A DNA stretch of 64,000 nucleotides, taken from NCBI GenBank assembly GCA_036936625.1, contig JAUPFT010000026.1:42493513-42557512 (forward strand), written 5' to 3'. Of the stretch, positions 53,313 through 63,420 are shown piece after piece (position 1 is the first letter of the stretch; each line of letters starts with the position of its first letter). The notes under the pieces are model-generated. The model saw nothing but the letters and a program-made list of their open reading frames with translations, had not been told where the DNA came from and ran no database searches. This stretch comes from Parnassius smintheus behrii. Its lineage: Eukaryota; Arthropoda; Insecta; Lepidoptera; Papilionidae. The position numbers and the translations under genes were made by a program.

Positions 53313-56300
53313 CTGCCCCCTCCTAAGACATGCTCGTCCCGAGCATTATCGGTCCCATAATAACGCGCCAAGCGATCCACATGGACGATCTTAGGAGTCC
53401 CTCTTGCGCCTTTCTGTATCCGGTAGGTCACATCGTTGATCCTGGTTACAATCCGGTACGGGCCGTCCCATTTATCTTGAAGCTTAGGAGATTTCCCTTT
53501 GCTGCGGACTGGATTGTGCAACCACACTAGTGAACCTTCGTTGAACCCTTTATTGTTCATTTTGCGGTCATACCGGGTTTTCATTTTCTCAGACGTTTGC
53601 TGGCCCGATTGTCTGACGTGCTCATAAATGTCATTCATTTTGTTCCGCAAGTCATATGCATAATCGGTTATACTGCGTAGGGCATCAGGTGGTATCCCAG
53701 TGATCAGGTCTGCAGGCAGCCGTAATTCTCTTCCAAAGTTTGCGAAAGCTGTTGTCACTGCTGTACTTTCGTGAACAGAACTTCGATATGACAACAAAAA
53801 CGGTTGTATGTGCTTGTCCCAATCTCGTTGCCGATTGTCTACAACTTTTGCTAGGTACCTCTCCAATGTCTGATTAAATCGTTCCACCATTCCATCAGAT
53901 TGCGGGTGATAAGAAGTCGTTCTTGTTTTATGAGTACCCATAACTCGGCAAGTTTCCTGGAATATTTGAGACTCAAAATTCCTTCCTTGATCGCTGTGAA
54001 TCTCTAAAGGTACTCCAAAACGACAGAAGACTTCATGAACTAGTTTATCTGCAACTGTTGAAGCTTCTTGATTTGGAATGGCGAAAACTTCTGGCCACTT
54101 AGTGAAGTAATCCATCACAACCATGAAATACTTGTTACCGCTTTCACTCTCCGGAAACGGCCCCGCCACGTCAATGGCTATTCTCTCCCATGGTGCACCA
54201 ACATTGTACAACTTCAATGCATCTCTACTACGAGTCTGAGGTCCCTTTACAGCCGCACAACTTGTACATTTGCGACACCAGTCCTCGACATCGTTTCGAC
54301 AGTGGACCCAGTAAAACCGTTCTCGGATCTTCAGTAGAGTTCGTTTAACTCCCAGATGGCCTCCTGAATAATCATTATGGTACAGCTGTAGAGCATCCGG
54401 TACTTTAGCTTTAGGGACAACCATTTGTAAATGACAGCTGTCTCCCCGAACATTTTCCCATTTATGGCACAGAACTCCATCCTGAAGCAGCAAGCTATCC
54501 CACTGGGCCCAATAGCTTTTAGTGGTCGAACTCATCGCTGAGACGTCGCTCCACTTGGGCTTGGGAGCACTGGCCTTCTTCCATTCCAGGATCGGCTTGA
54601 TGTCCGGATCTTCCTGCTGTGCACGTTGTAAGCTGTCCTTCCACTCGTTACTGAGGTGGTCTGCCCTGAGCATCCTCACGGATACCACTCCCTTACTCTC
54701 TTGCCTAGTACAATGTTTGCAATCTTCAGGACAAGGTCTTCGTGATAATGCATCTGCGTTGCCATGAGATTTCCCGCTGCGATGTTCGATCTCAAAGTCG
54801 TATTCCTGCAGTAGTTCAATCCACCTCGCAACTTGTCCTTCTGGATTTTTAAACTGCAATAGCCATTTTAGTGCAGCATGGTCAGTTCGTAAGTGAAATT
54901 TTCGCCCCAGAAGATATTTGCTAAAATGCTGCAACGACTTTACCACAGCTAGCAATTCGCGCCTTGTGACACAATAGTTCCATTCCGGTTTTGACAACGA
55001 CTTGCTGAAGTACGCTATCACGACCTCTTGGTCACCATTCCGTTGAGACAACACACCGCCAAGTCCTATATCACTTGCGTCTGTGTCAACTATAAATTCT
55101 TTGCTTGCATCAGGGTATCCCAAAATAGGTGTTTTGCACAGACGGTCTTTGAGCTCCTGGAATGCGATATTACAACTTTCATCCCAGCAGAAATGTCGCT
55201 TCTCCTCGGTTAGCTTATGCAGAGGTTTGGCTATATCTGCAAAGTTCTTCACAAATCGCCGGTAATAGGAGCACAAACCCAAAAATGCTCTAACCTGCGT
55301 CTTGTCTTTTGGAACCGGCCAATCCTTTACAGCTGCAATTTTCTCTGGATCCGTGCGGATACCTTCTTCCGACACTACATACCCCAAAAACTTGACTTGC
55401 CGTTTGAACAGTGAACATTTCTTCGGACTCAGCTTGAGATTGGCACTCTGAATCTTCATGAGCACGCGTCCCAGGTTTTCAAGGTGTTCCTCAAATGTAC
55501 GGCCCACGATGATGATGTCATCCAAGTAGACCAGACAGGCATCGCCAATTAGCCCGGTAAGTACAAGTTCCATCAGCCTTTCAAACGCTGCTGGAGCATT
55601 GCACAACCCAAACGGCATTACTTTGAATTGCCACAGACCCTTTCCCGTCGAGAACGCAGTTTTCTCCTTGTCCTTAGGGTCAATTTCAACTTGCCAGTAG
55701 CCACTTTTTAGATCCAGCGTGCTAAACCATTTTACTCCTGTAAGCATGTCCAACGTGTCATCAATTCTTGGCAAGGGGTAGCTGTCCTTCTTTGTAACGT
55801 CGTTCAGACGGCGGTAATCAACACAGAACCGCATGCTGCCATCCTTCTTCTTTACCAGCACCACGGATGAACACCATGGACTAGATGAAGGTTCAATAAC
55901 ACCATCCTTCACCATTCCCTCAATCATGGTTTCCACTTCCTTTTCACGTGCTACCGGCAATCTTCTTGGCCGCTGACGGATAGGCAATTCCTCTCCTGTG
56001 TTTATTTTGTGTTGAACTAAGTCAGTCTTTCCTATGTCAACATCGTTTGACGAGAATACATCGGCGTACTTGAGTAACAACTTCTTCGCCTTGACCAATT
56101 CGTTCGGGGAGAGAACACTGCGACAGTCTTCCAAAAGTGTGGTCACTCTCGTTTCTGAAACCTTGCTGGGGGTCCTACTCGATATATATTGGCACCCACG
56201 TAACCAATCCACTTCCTCACAAGTGCCAACCAGTGTGCCTTTTTCTATAATCTGTTCCCGGTCGCAAAGGTTCAACACACGTATTCTTGAGATGTCAGTG

Positions 56301-56683
56301 GTTCTGACCAAGGTTCGAGCTACTTTCCATGGAAGGACATTGTTTACCCTTTCCACAAGTACACAACGGTGAGCTTGCCCAGCGTTTCGGGGAATACTAA
56401 CCGGAACAATCGTTTCCGATCTCGGCGGAAGAACAATCTTCTTAATGCTGTACACGTTCCCTGGTAACGCACCTTCCATAAAAAGTTCCTCCTGTCCACA
56501 TTTCAAAACACCTTGCTTAACGTCGACCTCACAACAATTATTCCTCATAAAGTCTAGGCCTAGGATGCAGTCGTCCATTATATCAGCCACGATGACATTA
56601 TGCAGGTAGATCACGTTGCCAAGCTTCAACTCCATCTCCTTCTCTCCACGGACGGGTATACGCTGACCGGTGGCTGTTACCAA
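53303..56683 (-). CDS. Gypsy pol: protease C-part, reverse transcriptase, RNase H, integrase
   Basis: 1,126-codon open frame of a Ty3/Gypsy polyprotein. The first 60 residues are the C-terminal half of the protease (DDCILGLDFMRNN). RT: EGMVKDGVIEPSSSPWCSSV, MRFCVDYRRLNDV, TLDLKSGYWQVEI, FGLCNAPAAFERLM and the active-site YLDDIIIVG (about residue 390). RNase H: FIVDTDASDIGLGGVLSQ (about 530), LRTDHAALKWLL. Integrase: zinc-binding HHCC (HNDYSGGHLGVKR, CRKCTSC; about 765-815), the catalytic D,D,E core (IDVAGPF, HSDQGRNFES, SDGMVERFN) and a C-terminal GPY/F-type module (KWDGPYRIV). The frame is continuous to the polypurine tract. The true N-terminus is upstream, through the gag frameshift; the first codon here is TTG and is only where this frame opens. 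Confidence 0.93.
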   Translation of the reverse strand: MVTATGQRIPVRGEKEMELKLGNVIYLHNVIVADIMDDCILGLDFMRNNCCEVDVKQGVLKCGQEELFMEGALPGNVYSIKKIVLPPRSETIVPVSIPRNAGQAHRCVLVERVNNVLPWKVARTLVRTTDISRIRVLNLCDREQIIEKGTLVGTCEEVDWLRGCQYISSRTPSKVSETRVTTLLEDCRSVLSPNELVKAKKLLLKYADVFSSNDVDIGKTDLVQHKINTGEELPIRQRPRRLPVAREKEVETMIEGMVKDGVIEPSSSPWCSSVVLVKKKDGSMRFCVDYRRLNDVTKKDSYPLPRIDDTLDMLTGVKWFSTLDLKSGYWQVEIDPKDKEKTAFSTGKGLWQFKVMPFGLCNAPAAFERLMELVLTGLIGDACLVYLDDIIIVGRTFEEHLENLGRVLMKIQSANLKLSPKKCSLFKRQVKFLGYVVSEEGIRTDPEKIAAVKDWPVPKDKTQVRAFLGLCSYYRRFVKNFADIAKPLHKLTEEKRHFCWDESCNIAFQELKDRLCKTPILGYPDASKEFIVDTDASDIGLGGVLSQRNGDQEVVIAYFSKSLSKPEWNYCVTRRELLAVVKSLQHFSKYLLGRKFHLRTDHAALKWLLQFKNPEGQVARWIELLQEYDFEIEHRSGKSHGNADALSRRPCPEDCKHCTRQESKGVVSVRMLRADHLSNEWKDSLQRAQQEDPDIKPILEWKKASAPKPKWSDVSAMSSTTKSYWAQWDSLLLQDGVLCHKWENVRGDSCHLQMVVPKAKVPDALQLYHNDYSGGHLGVKRTLLKIRERFYWVHCRNDVEDWCRKCTSCAAVKGPQTRSRDALKLYNVGAPWERIAIDVAGPFPESESGNKYFMVVMDYFTKWPEVFAIPNQEASTVADKLVHEVFCRFGVPLEIHSDQGRNFESQIFQETCRVMGTHKTRTTSYHPQSDGMVERFNQTLERYLAKVVDNRQRDWDKHIQPFLLSYRSSVHESTAVTTAFANFGRELRLPADLITGIPPDALRSITDYAYDLRNKMNDIYEHVRQSGQQTSEKMKTRYDRKMNNKGFNEGSLVWLHNPVRSKGKSPKLQDKWDGPYRIVTRINDVTYRIQKGARGTPKIVHVDRLARYYGTDNARDEHVLGGGSVV
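53313..53324 (-). other. Gypsy polypurine tract
   Basis: On the minus strand AGGAGGGGGCAG lies immediately before the 3' LTR, the expected site for plus-strand priming. Confidence 0.75.
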
Positions 56684-56905
56684 ATTAACGCGTTCTCGGT
56701 TGTATGCGGAGTCCCCAAGGAACTGACTTATAAGTTGGGAACTAACAACCGTACGAGGCTCCAGTGTCTATGGTCAGTTTACACGGCATTCCGTTGACCT
56801 CGCCCTTGATGATTAGACTGTTCCCATCATGGGTTTGTGAGATCGAGATCCTTGGGGCTCTTTTAACATCAGCCAGCACCCGCCCCGCAGTTCTGGCTTT
56901 TACTC
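56684..56905 (-). pseudogene. Gypsy protease N-terminal part with a frame break
   Basis: In the -1 frame relative to gag, the sequence reads VKARTAGRVLADVK, then CKLTIDTGAS, the aspartic protease active site (DTGAS at about 56780-56766). Directly after DTGAS the frame is lost and a TAG follows. The continuation VVSSQLISQF lies in the pol frame. One base gained or two bases lost would explain it. The break may be a real mutation or a sequencing or assembly error. Confidence 0.8.
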
Positions 56906-58075
56906 GTTTCCCTGCTGCTGCAGGGCGGTGCTGTTGGCCGCACTACCCTCCTGAGATCGTTCACCTTCCCTTTCTAGGGTTCGCTTAGGGCAGCTGGATC
57001 GAAGATGGCCCTTTTCCCCACAGCCATAGCACCTAGGGCTGTATCCTTTGTTGCGGTCGCGAACTGTAGCTGCTGCAACCTCCCTGACGCGATGGGAACG
57101 ATGATCCTGCCGCACGGCTTCTACCTCCAGTGCATGGGCCAAGGCGTCCTTAAGCGTCTCGTGGTGCCCGAGCCTCACAGCAGCTCTGACTTCCAGGTCA
57201 CGGATGCCATCGATGAATGTTTTCACCAGGTTCCCTCCAATGAGAGCAGGTACAGACTGGTATGCTTTACGAACCATCTTCTCCTCAAGGGCCCACTGCT
57301 GCAGGTTTTCGTTGCCGCGTTGCACGCGATCTTTAAGCTGCGCGCGAAAGACGTGTTCCAGGTGAGCGTCACCATATCTCGCCTCCAAGGCCTCAAGAAG
57401 CTGCTCATAGGTCACTTTCTTACCGAGAGCTTCCAACACAGTTAAGGCTTGGTCGCGCAGGCCTAGGGTGAGTGCAGTCATGGCTTGGCTTTTATTCCAG
57501 CCGTTCGCCTCCATGACGGCCTCGAACTGGATTTTGTAGGCCGACCAGGAAGAGGTCCCGTCGAACGGCGGCACTTTGAATCCACGTAGCGAAGGTGCTG
57601 CAGCTACTACGGGAGCTGTTGTTCCATCCCCAAGTTTGAGGTCGTCCAGCGTTTTCTTCATGTCAGCCATTACGTTGTCAACCCGATTGTTTACTTGGTC
57701 GATTCGGGTTTCGGCCTCCAACAGGCGGTTGTCATGTTGAGCAACCTTATCCTTCACCTCCCTTATCTCCTTCCAGAAGGTAGCGTGAAGGTCCTTCATG
57801 AGGAGCATCTGCTCTTCCAACCGACGGGCCTGTTCCTCTTGTCCGCCCCGCAGCTGCTCTTCCAACCGACGGGCCTGTTCCTGCAGCATCACCATCAGAG
57901 CGCCTAAATCAGGTGCTGCAGGTGCAGGAGCTACTGACGGACCGGCCTCCGTTGCCGGCGGCTGGCCCTCCGACGTCTGCGGCGTTGCACCACCAAATCT
58001 TCGTTGGTCCGTCTCCTGCTGGCGTTGACTTCGGGTACGGACACCCTCCGTTTCCTCCTTAGGTAAAATCGGCAT
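56900..58075 (-). CDS. Gypsy gag: capsid and zinc knuckle
   Basis: 391 codons, intact, ATG at 58075 about 27 bp after the 5' LTR. The N-terminus is Gln/Pro-rich, then a duplicated EEQARRLEEQ-type heptad segment (about residues 65-95) suggests a coiled coil. The capsid-like region (about 165-330) contains FDGTSSWSAYKIQFEAVMEA and YGDAHLEHVFRAQLKDRV. One CCHC zinc knuckle, CYGCGEKGHLRSSC, lies at residues 349-362. The frame stops at 56900, just after the slippery heptamer at 56912-56906. Confidence 0.92.
   Translation of the reverse strand: MPILPKEETEGVRTRSQRQQETDQRRFGGATPQTSEGQPPATEAGPSVAPAPAAPDLGALMVMLQEQARRLEEQLRGGQEEQARRLEEQMLLMKDLHATFWKEIREVKDKVAQHDNRLLEAETRIDQVNNRVDNVMADMKKTLDDLKLGDGTTAPVVAAAPSLRGFKVPPFDGTSSWSAYKIQFEAVMEANGWNKSQAMTALTLGLRDQALTVLEALGKKVTYEQLLEALEARYGDAHLEHVFRAQLKDRVQRGNENLQQWALEEKMVRKAYQSVPALIGGNLVKTFIDGIRDLEVRAAVRLGHHETLKDALAHALEVEAVRQDHRSHRVREVAAATVRDRNKGYSPRCYGCGEKGHLRSSCPKRTLEREGERSQEGSAANSTALQQQGNE
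56906..56912 (-). promoter_or_regulatory. Probable programmed -1 ribosomal frameshift site GGGAAAC
   Basis: The gag frame reads CAG GGA AAC GAG TAA. The heptamer G-GGA-AAC fits the X-XXY-YYZ rule, and the -1 frame from it leads straight into the protease frame (GGG AAA CGA GTA AAA). It sits one codon before the gag stop. Confidence 0.8.
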
Positions 58076-58083
58076 TATTTTAT

Positions 58084-58101
58084 CCCACTTATGACACCAA
58101 T
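58084..58101 (-). other. Gypsy primer-binding region
   Basis: Directly after the 5' LTR the minus strand reads ATTGGTGTCATAAGTGGGA. The position is right for a tRNA primer-binding site. I do not assign the tRNA. Confidence 0.6.
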
Positions 58102-58490
58102 TGTTACGAGCTTAGGGTTCGTGACAATTAAAAATTGCCGATAAAATTACCTAAATTAACACTTTAATTTACTTTACACAAACTAAATTTAAAAACACTA
58201 ATAATTAAAAACACTAATTCACTTAATTCCGCTCCGAAGCTTCGCTTGTTTCGTCAAATCAACTCTGCCTCGATCGCATCTTGCGCCACCTATTTATTTA
58301 AATTAGCAAAATATCCGGAATGTTCAAGTAAACACGCGTAAGGTACCGAGAGTTCGAGTATAAATTTTCTAGAAACTTAGTTCTTCGGGTGGCGCTGTCG
58401 GTCGAGAGATCGGTGATGTCATTCTCTGCAAAGCTCCCCTCGCTCTCGTTCCTGACACTAGATGGCGCTAGTTGACTTATTCACACAACA
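58102..58490 (-). repeat. Gypsy 5' LTR
   Basis: 389 bp, 387 identical to the 3' LTR. Flanked on the right by the GTAT target duplication. Confidence 0.95.
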
Positions 58491-58494
58491 GTAT

Positions 58495-58905
58495 CATGAA
58501 GTCTTGCAGTGGTATGCTTGGGTTTGGGTTTAATTTTGTTAATTATAGGATCCCAAGCAGATGGCAGCACCCATCCGTCTTCTGTATTGAAATTTGGATA
58601 TTTTTTTTAATTTCAATAGCCTCGCGTCGCGAAATCGCGAAATCGCGAGTCGCGAATCATCTTTGGTAAGAATCGGTGTTCTTTTGCGAGGATTTGTGGT
58701 TTATCAAATCTAATGTAATGGTGGGGACGATCATGAACATGTTCGCAGACTGCAGACTTCCCGAAGCGTCGGTGCTTCACGTCAGCTATATGTCCCTTCA
58801 CGCGGGTTTTTATAGACTTTTTTGTTTGGCCTATGTTAGAGAGAATCCGTAAATAACAGTTTTATTCAATGTGTAGTGTTCGCGTAAATTTAAGAAATCA
58901 TTAAA
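58495..58905 (-). pseudogene. Penelope-like element: GIY-YIG endonuclease C-terminal part
   Basis: The minus-strand frame from about 58855 reads NIGQTKKSIKTRVKGHIADV, KSAVCEHVHD, HYIRFDKPQILAKEHRFLPK, then a CGCGA-rich duplicated patch with a stop near 58617, then FNTEDGWVLPSAWDPIINK and HTTARLHD up to the Gypsy target site. These are the motifs after the GIY and YIG strands of Penelope-like endonucleases. The 5' part including the RT is missing and pLTR sequence (AGTGTTCGCGTAAATTTAAG, 58876-58895) abuts directly. It continues at 52919-52700. Confidence 0.78.
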
Positions 58906-59639
58906 TACAACCACATAGGTACCATTGTTCAATGTCATTTACATACTATATGTACTCACTTCACACTATCTCACTACAACCTAGGATTACTTAGAGATAA
59001 TGCCCTAAAGTATTAAGTCAGCCCTTTGTAGGCCTTTTGTTAAGGTATCCATGGCATTAATGGGCTGTTAATGAAGTGAGGAAAGAATAATTACATAAAA
59101 AGAAGAGATCTTAATACGACATTTAGATATAAATTCCAAGATTTATGTATAAATTCTACAAACTTAATGCCAACATAATATTCTCGTATTAAGTTGGTGA
59201 ATATTCGAGTTTCCCAAGCTTCATGTTCAGTTAAATTATAATTACGAATATTCGACTACACATTTGAAACCAACATAGCACGGAACACTCGGTCGAGCAA
59301 ACACAGTCATAATTGCAGCCGAGTGTGAGGAAATCCCGAATTTAACTGCAGTGCGCTTTGAACAGATTACGAGAGTCAAATAGTTTATATAACAGCTACA
59401 AAGTAATTACCATTTATTATGTAACAAATACCCGAGAAATGTTCACCCTCACACTATTAAAAAAACAACGAGTCATTAAAACCAACACCTTAAAAATTAT
59501 ACAACATTATTATACCACCCCATCTATCAAAAAGACTCGGGATGATAGGGTGAGAAATTTTATGACAAGAGATAAATTTATATAATCAAATATATATGGC
59601 CAAACTAATATATTATAATACATGAATTTGAACACGTAG
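58906..59639. other. Unassigned intron sequence
   Basis: AT-rich, no gene or repeat recognised. The frames at 59358-59585 and 59510-59722 have no recognisable similarity. Confidence 0.5.
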
Positions 59640-59885
59640 AAATAATTATTGAAGGACGAGTGGCAAAATAAATTCATGCCGCATAAAAGGGTGACAAAGT
59701 CGGCAAGAGACTCCCTAGACATAAGTTTTACGATAACATTGGTGATGTATTGAAAATCGGCTATATTAATGATACACTTATCCGTCTAATATGTATACGT
59801 AGATATATAGATCTGAACTAAGCGGGAAAAGGTATATCAGAATCATGTCAAATAGAAGTCTGCAGTCGCTGCACACGCCTCTGAG
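59640..59885 (+). pseudogene. LINE family M 3' tail, decayed
   Basis: Broken frames GRVAK, KVGKRLPRHKFYDNIGDV and ESCQIEVCSRCT-like text correspond to the blocks of the fragment at 13340-13640 (GRVSKGRFRPKFFDEID, then the QDH...VVSA block). Sequence 59886-60173 is not assigned. Confidence 0.5.
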
Positions 59886-60173
59886 TAAACAACGTAAGAA
59901 TATGTATATAAAAACTTCTTATAATTTTAAATTGTTGACATTTACCAACACTTAAATGACAAGGTGTGAATTATTTCATGCTGGCACCACTCTACGGTTA
60001 AATCTTTAAAAAAAATATTTGATTCTTTTAGAAAAAAAAAATAAGGATACAAAGGACGGAATTAATGCCGAAAGATATTATTTACAAGTCAAACCATGGT
60101 GTGGTGGGAATTCGACGTAGGTGTAACAAGTAAAAAAAAAAGATAAGAAATTAAAATAAATACACATTATATA

Positions 60174-63066
60174 TCATCATCATCATCATCATCACAGCCC
60201 TTCACAAGTCCACTGCTGAACAGAGGCCTTCCCCAAGTAATGCCACAAAGCTCGGTCCTGAGCAACCTGCATCCATCGACTTCCTGCATGTCTTACCAGA
60301 TCGTCACTCCATCTAGTGGGGGTCGCCCTACACTACGCCTACCGGTATGAGGCTGCCACTCGAGAACCACGTCTCAGATTCGTAAGTCATCACTGGCAAC
60401 ACGCACTGGTTATACACCTTAGATTTCAGAGATGTGTGTGTGTGATGTGTCGTAATTTCCCGAACTCTGCCCAGCCGAGTTGAATCCGTCGATTGGCCTC
60501 TCGGTCGAAGTTGGACTTACCTAGTTGGACTATTTGTCCCAGATAAACGTACTCGTCAACAACTTCGAGCATAGTGCTCCCAACAACTACCGGCATAGGT
60601 GTGACATGGACATTAAACATGATCTTTGTTTTGTCCATGTTCATCTTAAGACCTATCCATTGGGAGACACCATTGAGGTCATTGAGCATAGTGCTAAAGT
60701 CTTCCAGCGATTCTGCCATAAGGACTATATCGTCGGCAAATCGAAGGTGTACTCACCATTGATGTTAATACCGTATCCTTTCCAGTCCAGTAGCTTGAAA
60801 ACGTCTTCCAACGCAGCGGTGAAGAGTTTCGGGGATATAACATCACCATGTCTTACACCTCTCTGCAGTTGGATAGGTTTCGAACTCTGCTTCTGTACTC
60901 GGATAGCTATCGTAGCCCTACTGTACAAACACTTCAGCACTTGGATATACCGACAGTCAACTTGGCACCGCTGAAGGGACTGTAGCACTGCCCAAATTTC
61001 GACGGAATCAAAGGCTTTCTCATAGTCTACATATGCCAGGCAAAGTAAGTAAAGCAGATTGTACTCTTCGGTCTTCTGTACAATCTGCCGCAGGGTATGT
61101 ATGTGGTCTATGTTACTGAAGCCTTTTCGAAAACCGGCTTGTTCGGGAGGCTGGAAGTCGTCGAGTCTGCGTGCGAGACGATTCGTAATGACTTTCGAAA
61201 ACAGCACGTAGACGCGGCTCAGATGGGAAAGCAGTCTGTAGTTCTTCCAGATAGCGTTGTCGCCTTTCTTAAAGAACAAGACCACCGCGCTTCTGCTCCA
61301 CGCCTCCGGAGTAGTGCCACCATGGAGGACGGAATTGAAGAGCTTCTGAAGGACTTCAAGTACCGGTGTTCCACCCGCTTTCAGAAGCTCCGCTGTAATT
61401 CAATCCTCGCCCGGGGTCTTGCCGTTTTTAAGGTGGTGGAGAGCCATTCTAATCTCACTCAGACTGACGTCCGGGATATCATCGGAATAGTGTCGGATAA
61501 GACTTGCTCTTGTATCGTTACTCACACTTGCGTGTGGCTCCAACGATAATGTGTACAGCTGCCCATAGAACCTCTCAATCTCACTCAGAATCTCAAGTGT
61601 CCCGGAAACGATGTTGCCACACTCAGTCTTCAGCTTTGACAGTTGGCTCTTTCTGGCAGAGAGATCTCTGGCAAAGACTTTGGAGCCCTGGTTCCGCTCG
61701 ATAGCTTCTTTAATACGCGTAGTATTAAAGTTGCGTAAGTCTCGCCGCATGCATTTGGAGATCTCTCTGTTCAGTTGTGTGTGAGTGTGATCGGAGAGTT
61801 TTTCTGTTCTACTGCGGTGGGTCTTGCAGAACTTAGCTCCAACCGCATGGACAGTTTCCACGAGCTTGTCATTCATATCTTCCACTGCATTGCAATCTTC
61901 TAGGCACTGAAAGCGGTTACGTAACTTGAGCTGAAAGGTTTCGGGATTCTGGATTAGAGCACGAGGGAGACGGAGCGTTGACTTAATTAGAGCTCTCCAA
62001 CTTAACGTTTAGGTTCAGTGTGCCTCTAACCATTCGGTGATCGCTGCCAGTTTTCACCCTTGCGATCACTGAGACATCACTGAACAGTAGGCGTCTGGTC
62101 GTCGTAATGAAGTCAATCTCATTTTTTGTCGAACCGTCGAGGCTCGACCAGGTCCACTTCCTGTGGGGCCGCTTCTGGAAGAAAGAGTTCATCATAAAGA
62201 GTCCCTCTTTCTCCATAAAGTCGGCCAGCTGCTGGCCCCTTCGGTTCCGTTGCCCTACTCCAAATTACCCTACCTTCAGCTCACCGCTTTCTCTTGTGCC
62301 TACTTTTGCGTTGAAGTCTCATATCAACACCGTGTAGTGGGTTTTGTAGGAATGCATGGCTCTGGAAATATCCTCATACATTTCCTCCACCTCCTCATCG
62401 GGATGTGCCGAGGTTGGTGCGTAAACCTGTATGACCTTCAGCGAATACCGTTTGGTGATTCTGAGTATCAGGTACGCGACTCTCGTCGACACACTCTCAA
62501 TCTTTACAACGTTGTTGACGAGAGACTTTTGGACGATAAATCCGACACCTCCTTGGGACAGATGGTCGCCCTCCCGGTGATAGAACAAGTTGCCGGACTC
62601 GAGGATTGCCGGGTCCTCCCCTCTCTTTGGACCTCGGATAATCCAATAATATGCCAGCGCAAATTGTCTACCTGTTCTTCCAGCTCCAGTATCTTCTCGT
62701 CAGTCCTCAGGGTGCTGCGTTATATGTTGCCAGGTCGAGTCGTCGTAGGTAGCAAACGAACCTCCATCGGAGATTCTTAGCACCCCCTGCCCCGCCGTTA
62801 CCATGGTCGCCACCGTAGCCAGGAATAACGAGGCCACCGGGGACTGGGGGCCGTTTGTTTGCGTCGTTATTCATGGGGGATATTTGCCATAGTTGCCACG
62901 CTTGGCGAGGGTGTTGGCAACAGCAGTTTTTTTTTATTATATCACTGTTGGTATCAGGAAGATGCTGCTGCCCATCTCCTGCCTGTCTCCCTCAGTCGCC
63001 TCTTACGACACCCACAGGAAGATATGGATTAGTGGCTATTCTCAACCGCCACTACGAGGCATGCTT
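60174..63066 (-). mobile_element. Decayed full-length RTE copy (RTE-F), relative of RTE-E
   Basis: Minus-strand copy of the same family as 29404-34809. It begins with the antisense tail CATCATCATCATCATCATCA at about 60176 and ends with the complete 5' UTR (62880-63066; GTTGCCACGCTTGGCGAGG, ATCAGGAAGATGCTGCTGCC, CACCCACAGGAAGATATGG). The 5' UTR is continuous where RTE-E carries the RTE-D insertion. Confidence 0.9.
60426..62870 (-). pseudogene. RTE-F polyprotein, multiply frameshifted
   Basis: Same protein as 31822-34794 in at least five pieces. Endonuclease parts lie at about 62870-61983 (GVGFIVQKSLVNNVVKIES, SDHRMVRGTLNLNVK), the linker and RT start at 61885-61400 (LHHLKNGKTPGED), RT at 61285-60725 (EQAGFRKGFSNIDHIHTLRQ, YVDYEKAFDSVEIW, QRGVRHGDVISPKLFTAALE) and the active-site region around 60730. 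A TGTGTG insertion near 60435 and deletions such as near 61785 break it. The last 100 or so codons are mostly deleted between 60330 and 60440. Confidence 0.88.
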
Positions 63067-63196
63067 TTTATATATATCAAAATATATTACGATATAATAT
63101 TTATTTAAGTAGATATATATTAGTATAATTACATAATATATTCACACATATCCATATAACTATTTTTATACTTCGAAGATAGTTTTAGATCTTTAC

Positions 63197-63334
63197 CTGG
63201 TCCCTCGCCATCGTAGTGAAAGTCGTGAAGGTACAGCGTGCGTGAGTCCACAGCGTATACGGTACCCCGAACGCCATGATGGAGTTGCGATAGAGGTCCA
63301 ATTTCCTTGCCCAAATAGCGTCCAGATGCAGCGC
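63197..63334 (-). CDS. Skeletor: Skeletor exon: first DM13 domain, first half
   Basis: 138 bp. Acceptor TTTTTTTGATCACAG before GC GCT GCA TCT; donor GTAAAG after GGA CCA G. It encodes AASGRYLGKEIGPLSQLHHG, VRGTVYAVDSRTLYLHDF and HYDGEGP, the characteristic start of a DM13 domain (IG.L..LHHGV.G.VYAVD.RTL). The last base plus CG from the next exon gives Ala. This is the most upstream exon in the window; the signal peptide and start codon must lie to the right of 64000. DM13 proteins of this family (Skeletor, Knickkopf) are linked to cuticle and, for Drosophila Skeletor, to a spindle-associated matrix. The WCDEY and WCEAF motifs in later exons favour Skeletor over Knickkopf. Confidence 0.93.
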
Positions 63335-63420
63335 CTGTGATCAAAAAAAAAACATTCTCTATTTTATGAAAAATATATTTAACATCTAAAACCTTTGTTT
63401 ATTTTATAAATATATATAAC

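Larger units (their letters stand above)
52924..58490 (-). mobile_element. Ty3/Gypsy LTR retrotransposon, young, nested in a Penelope-like element
   Basis: 5,567 bp with two 389-bp LTRs (52924-53312 and 58102-58490) that differ at only 2 positions. The ends are TG..CA, with a 4-bp target duplication GTAT at 52920-52923 and 58491-58494. Read from right to left: 5' LTR, primer-binding region, gag, a -1 frameshift site, pol (protease, RT, RNase H, integrase), polypurine tract, 3' LTR. No env-like frame is present. One lesion in the protease frame was seen, otherwise coding capacity is whole. Confidence 0.95.

Noticed and set aside
53330..58028. Plus-strand frames across the Gypsy element (for example 57005-57445)
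   Set aside because: Antisense shadows of gag and pol; translations show no independent domain.
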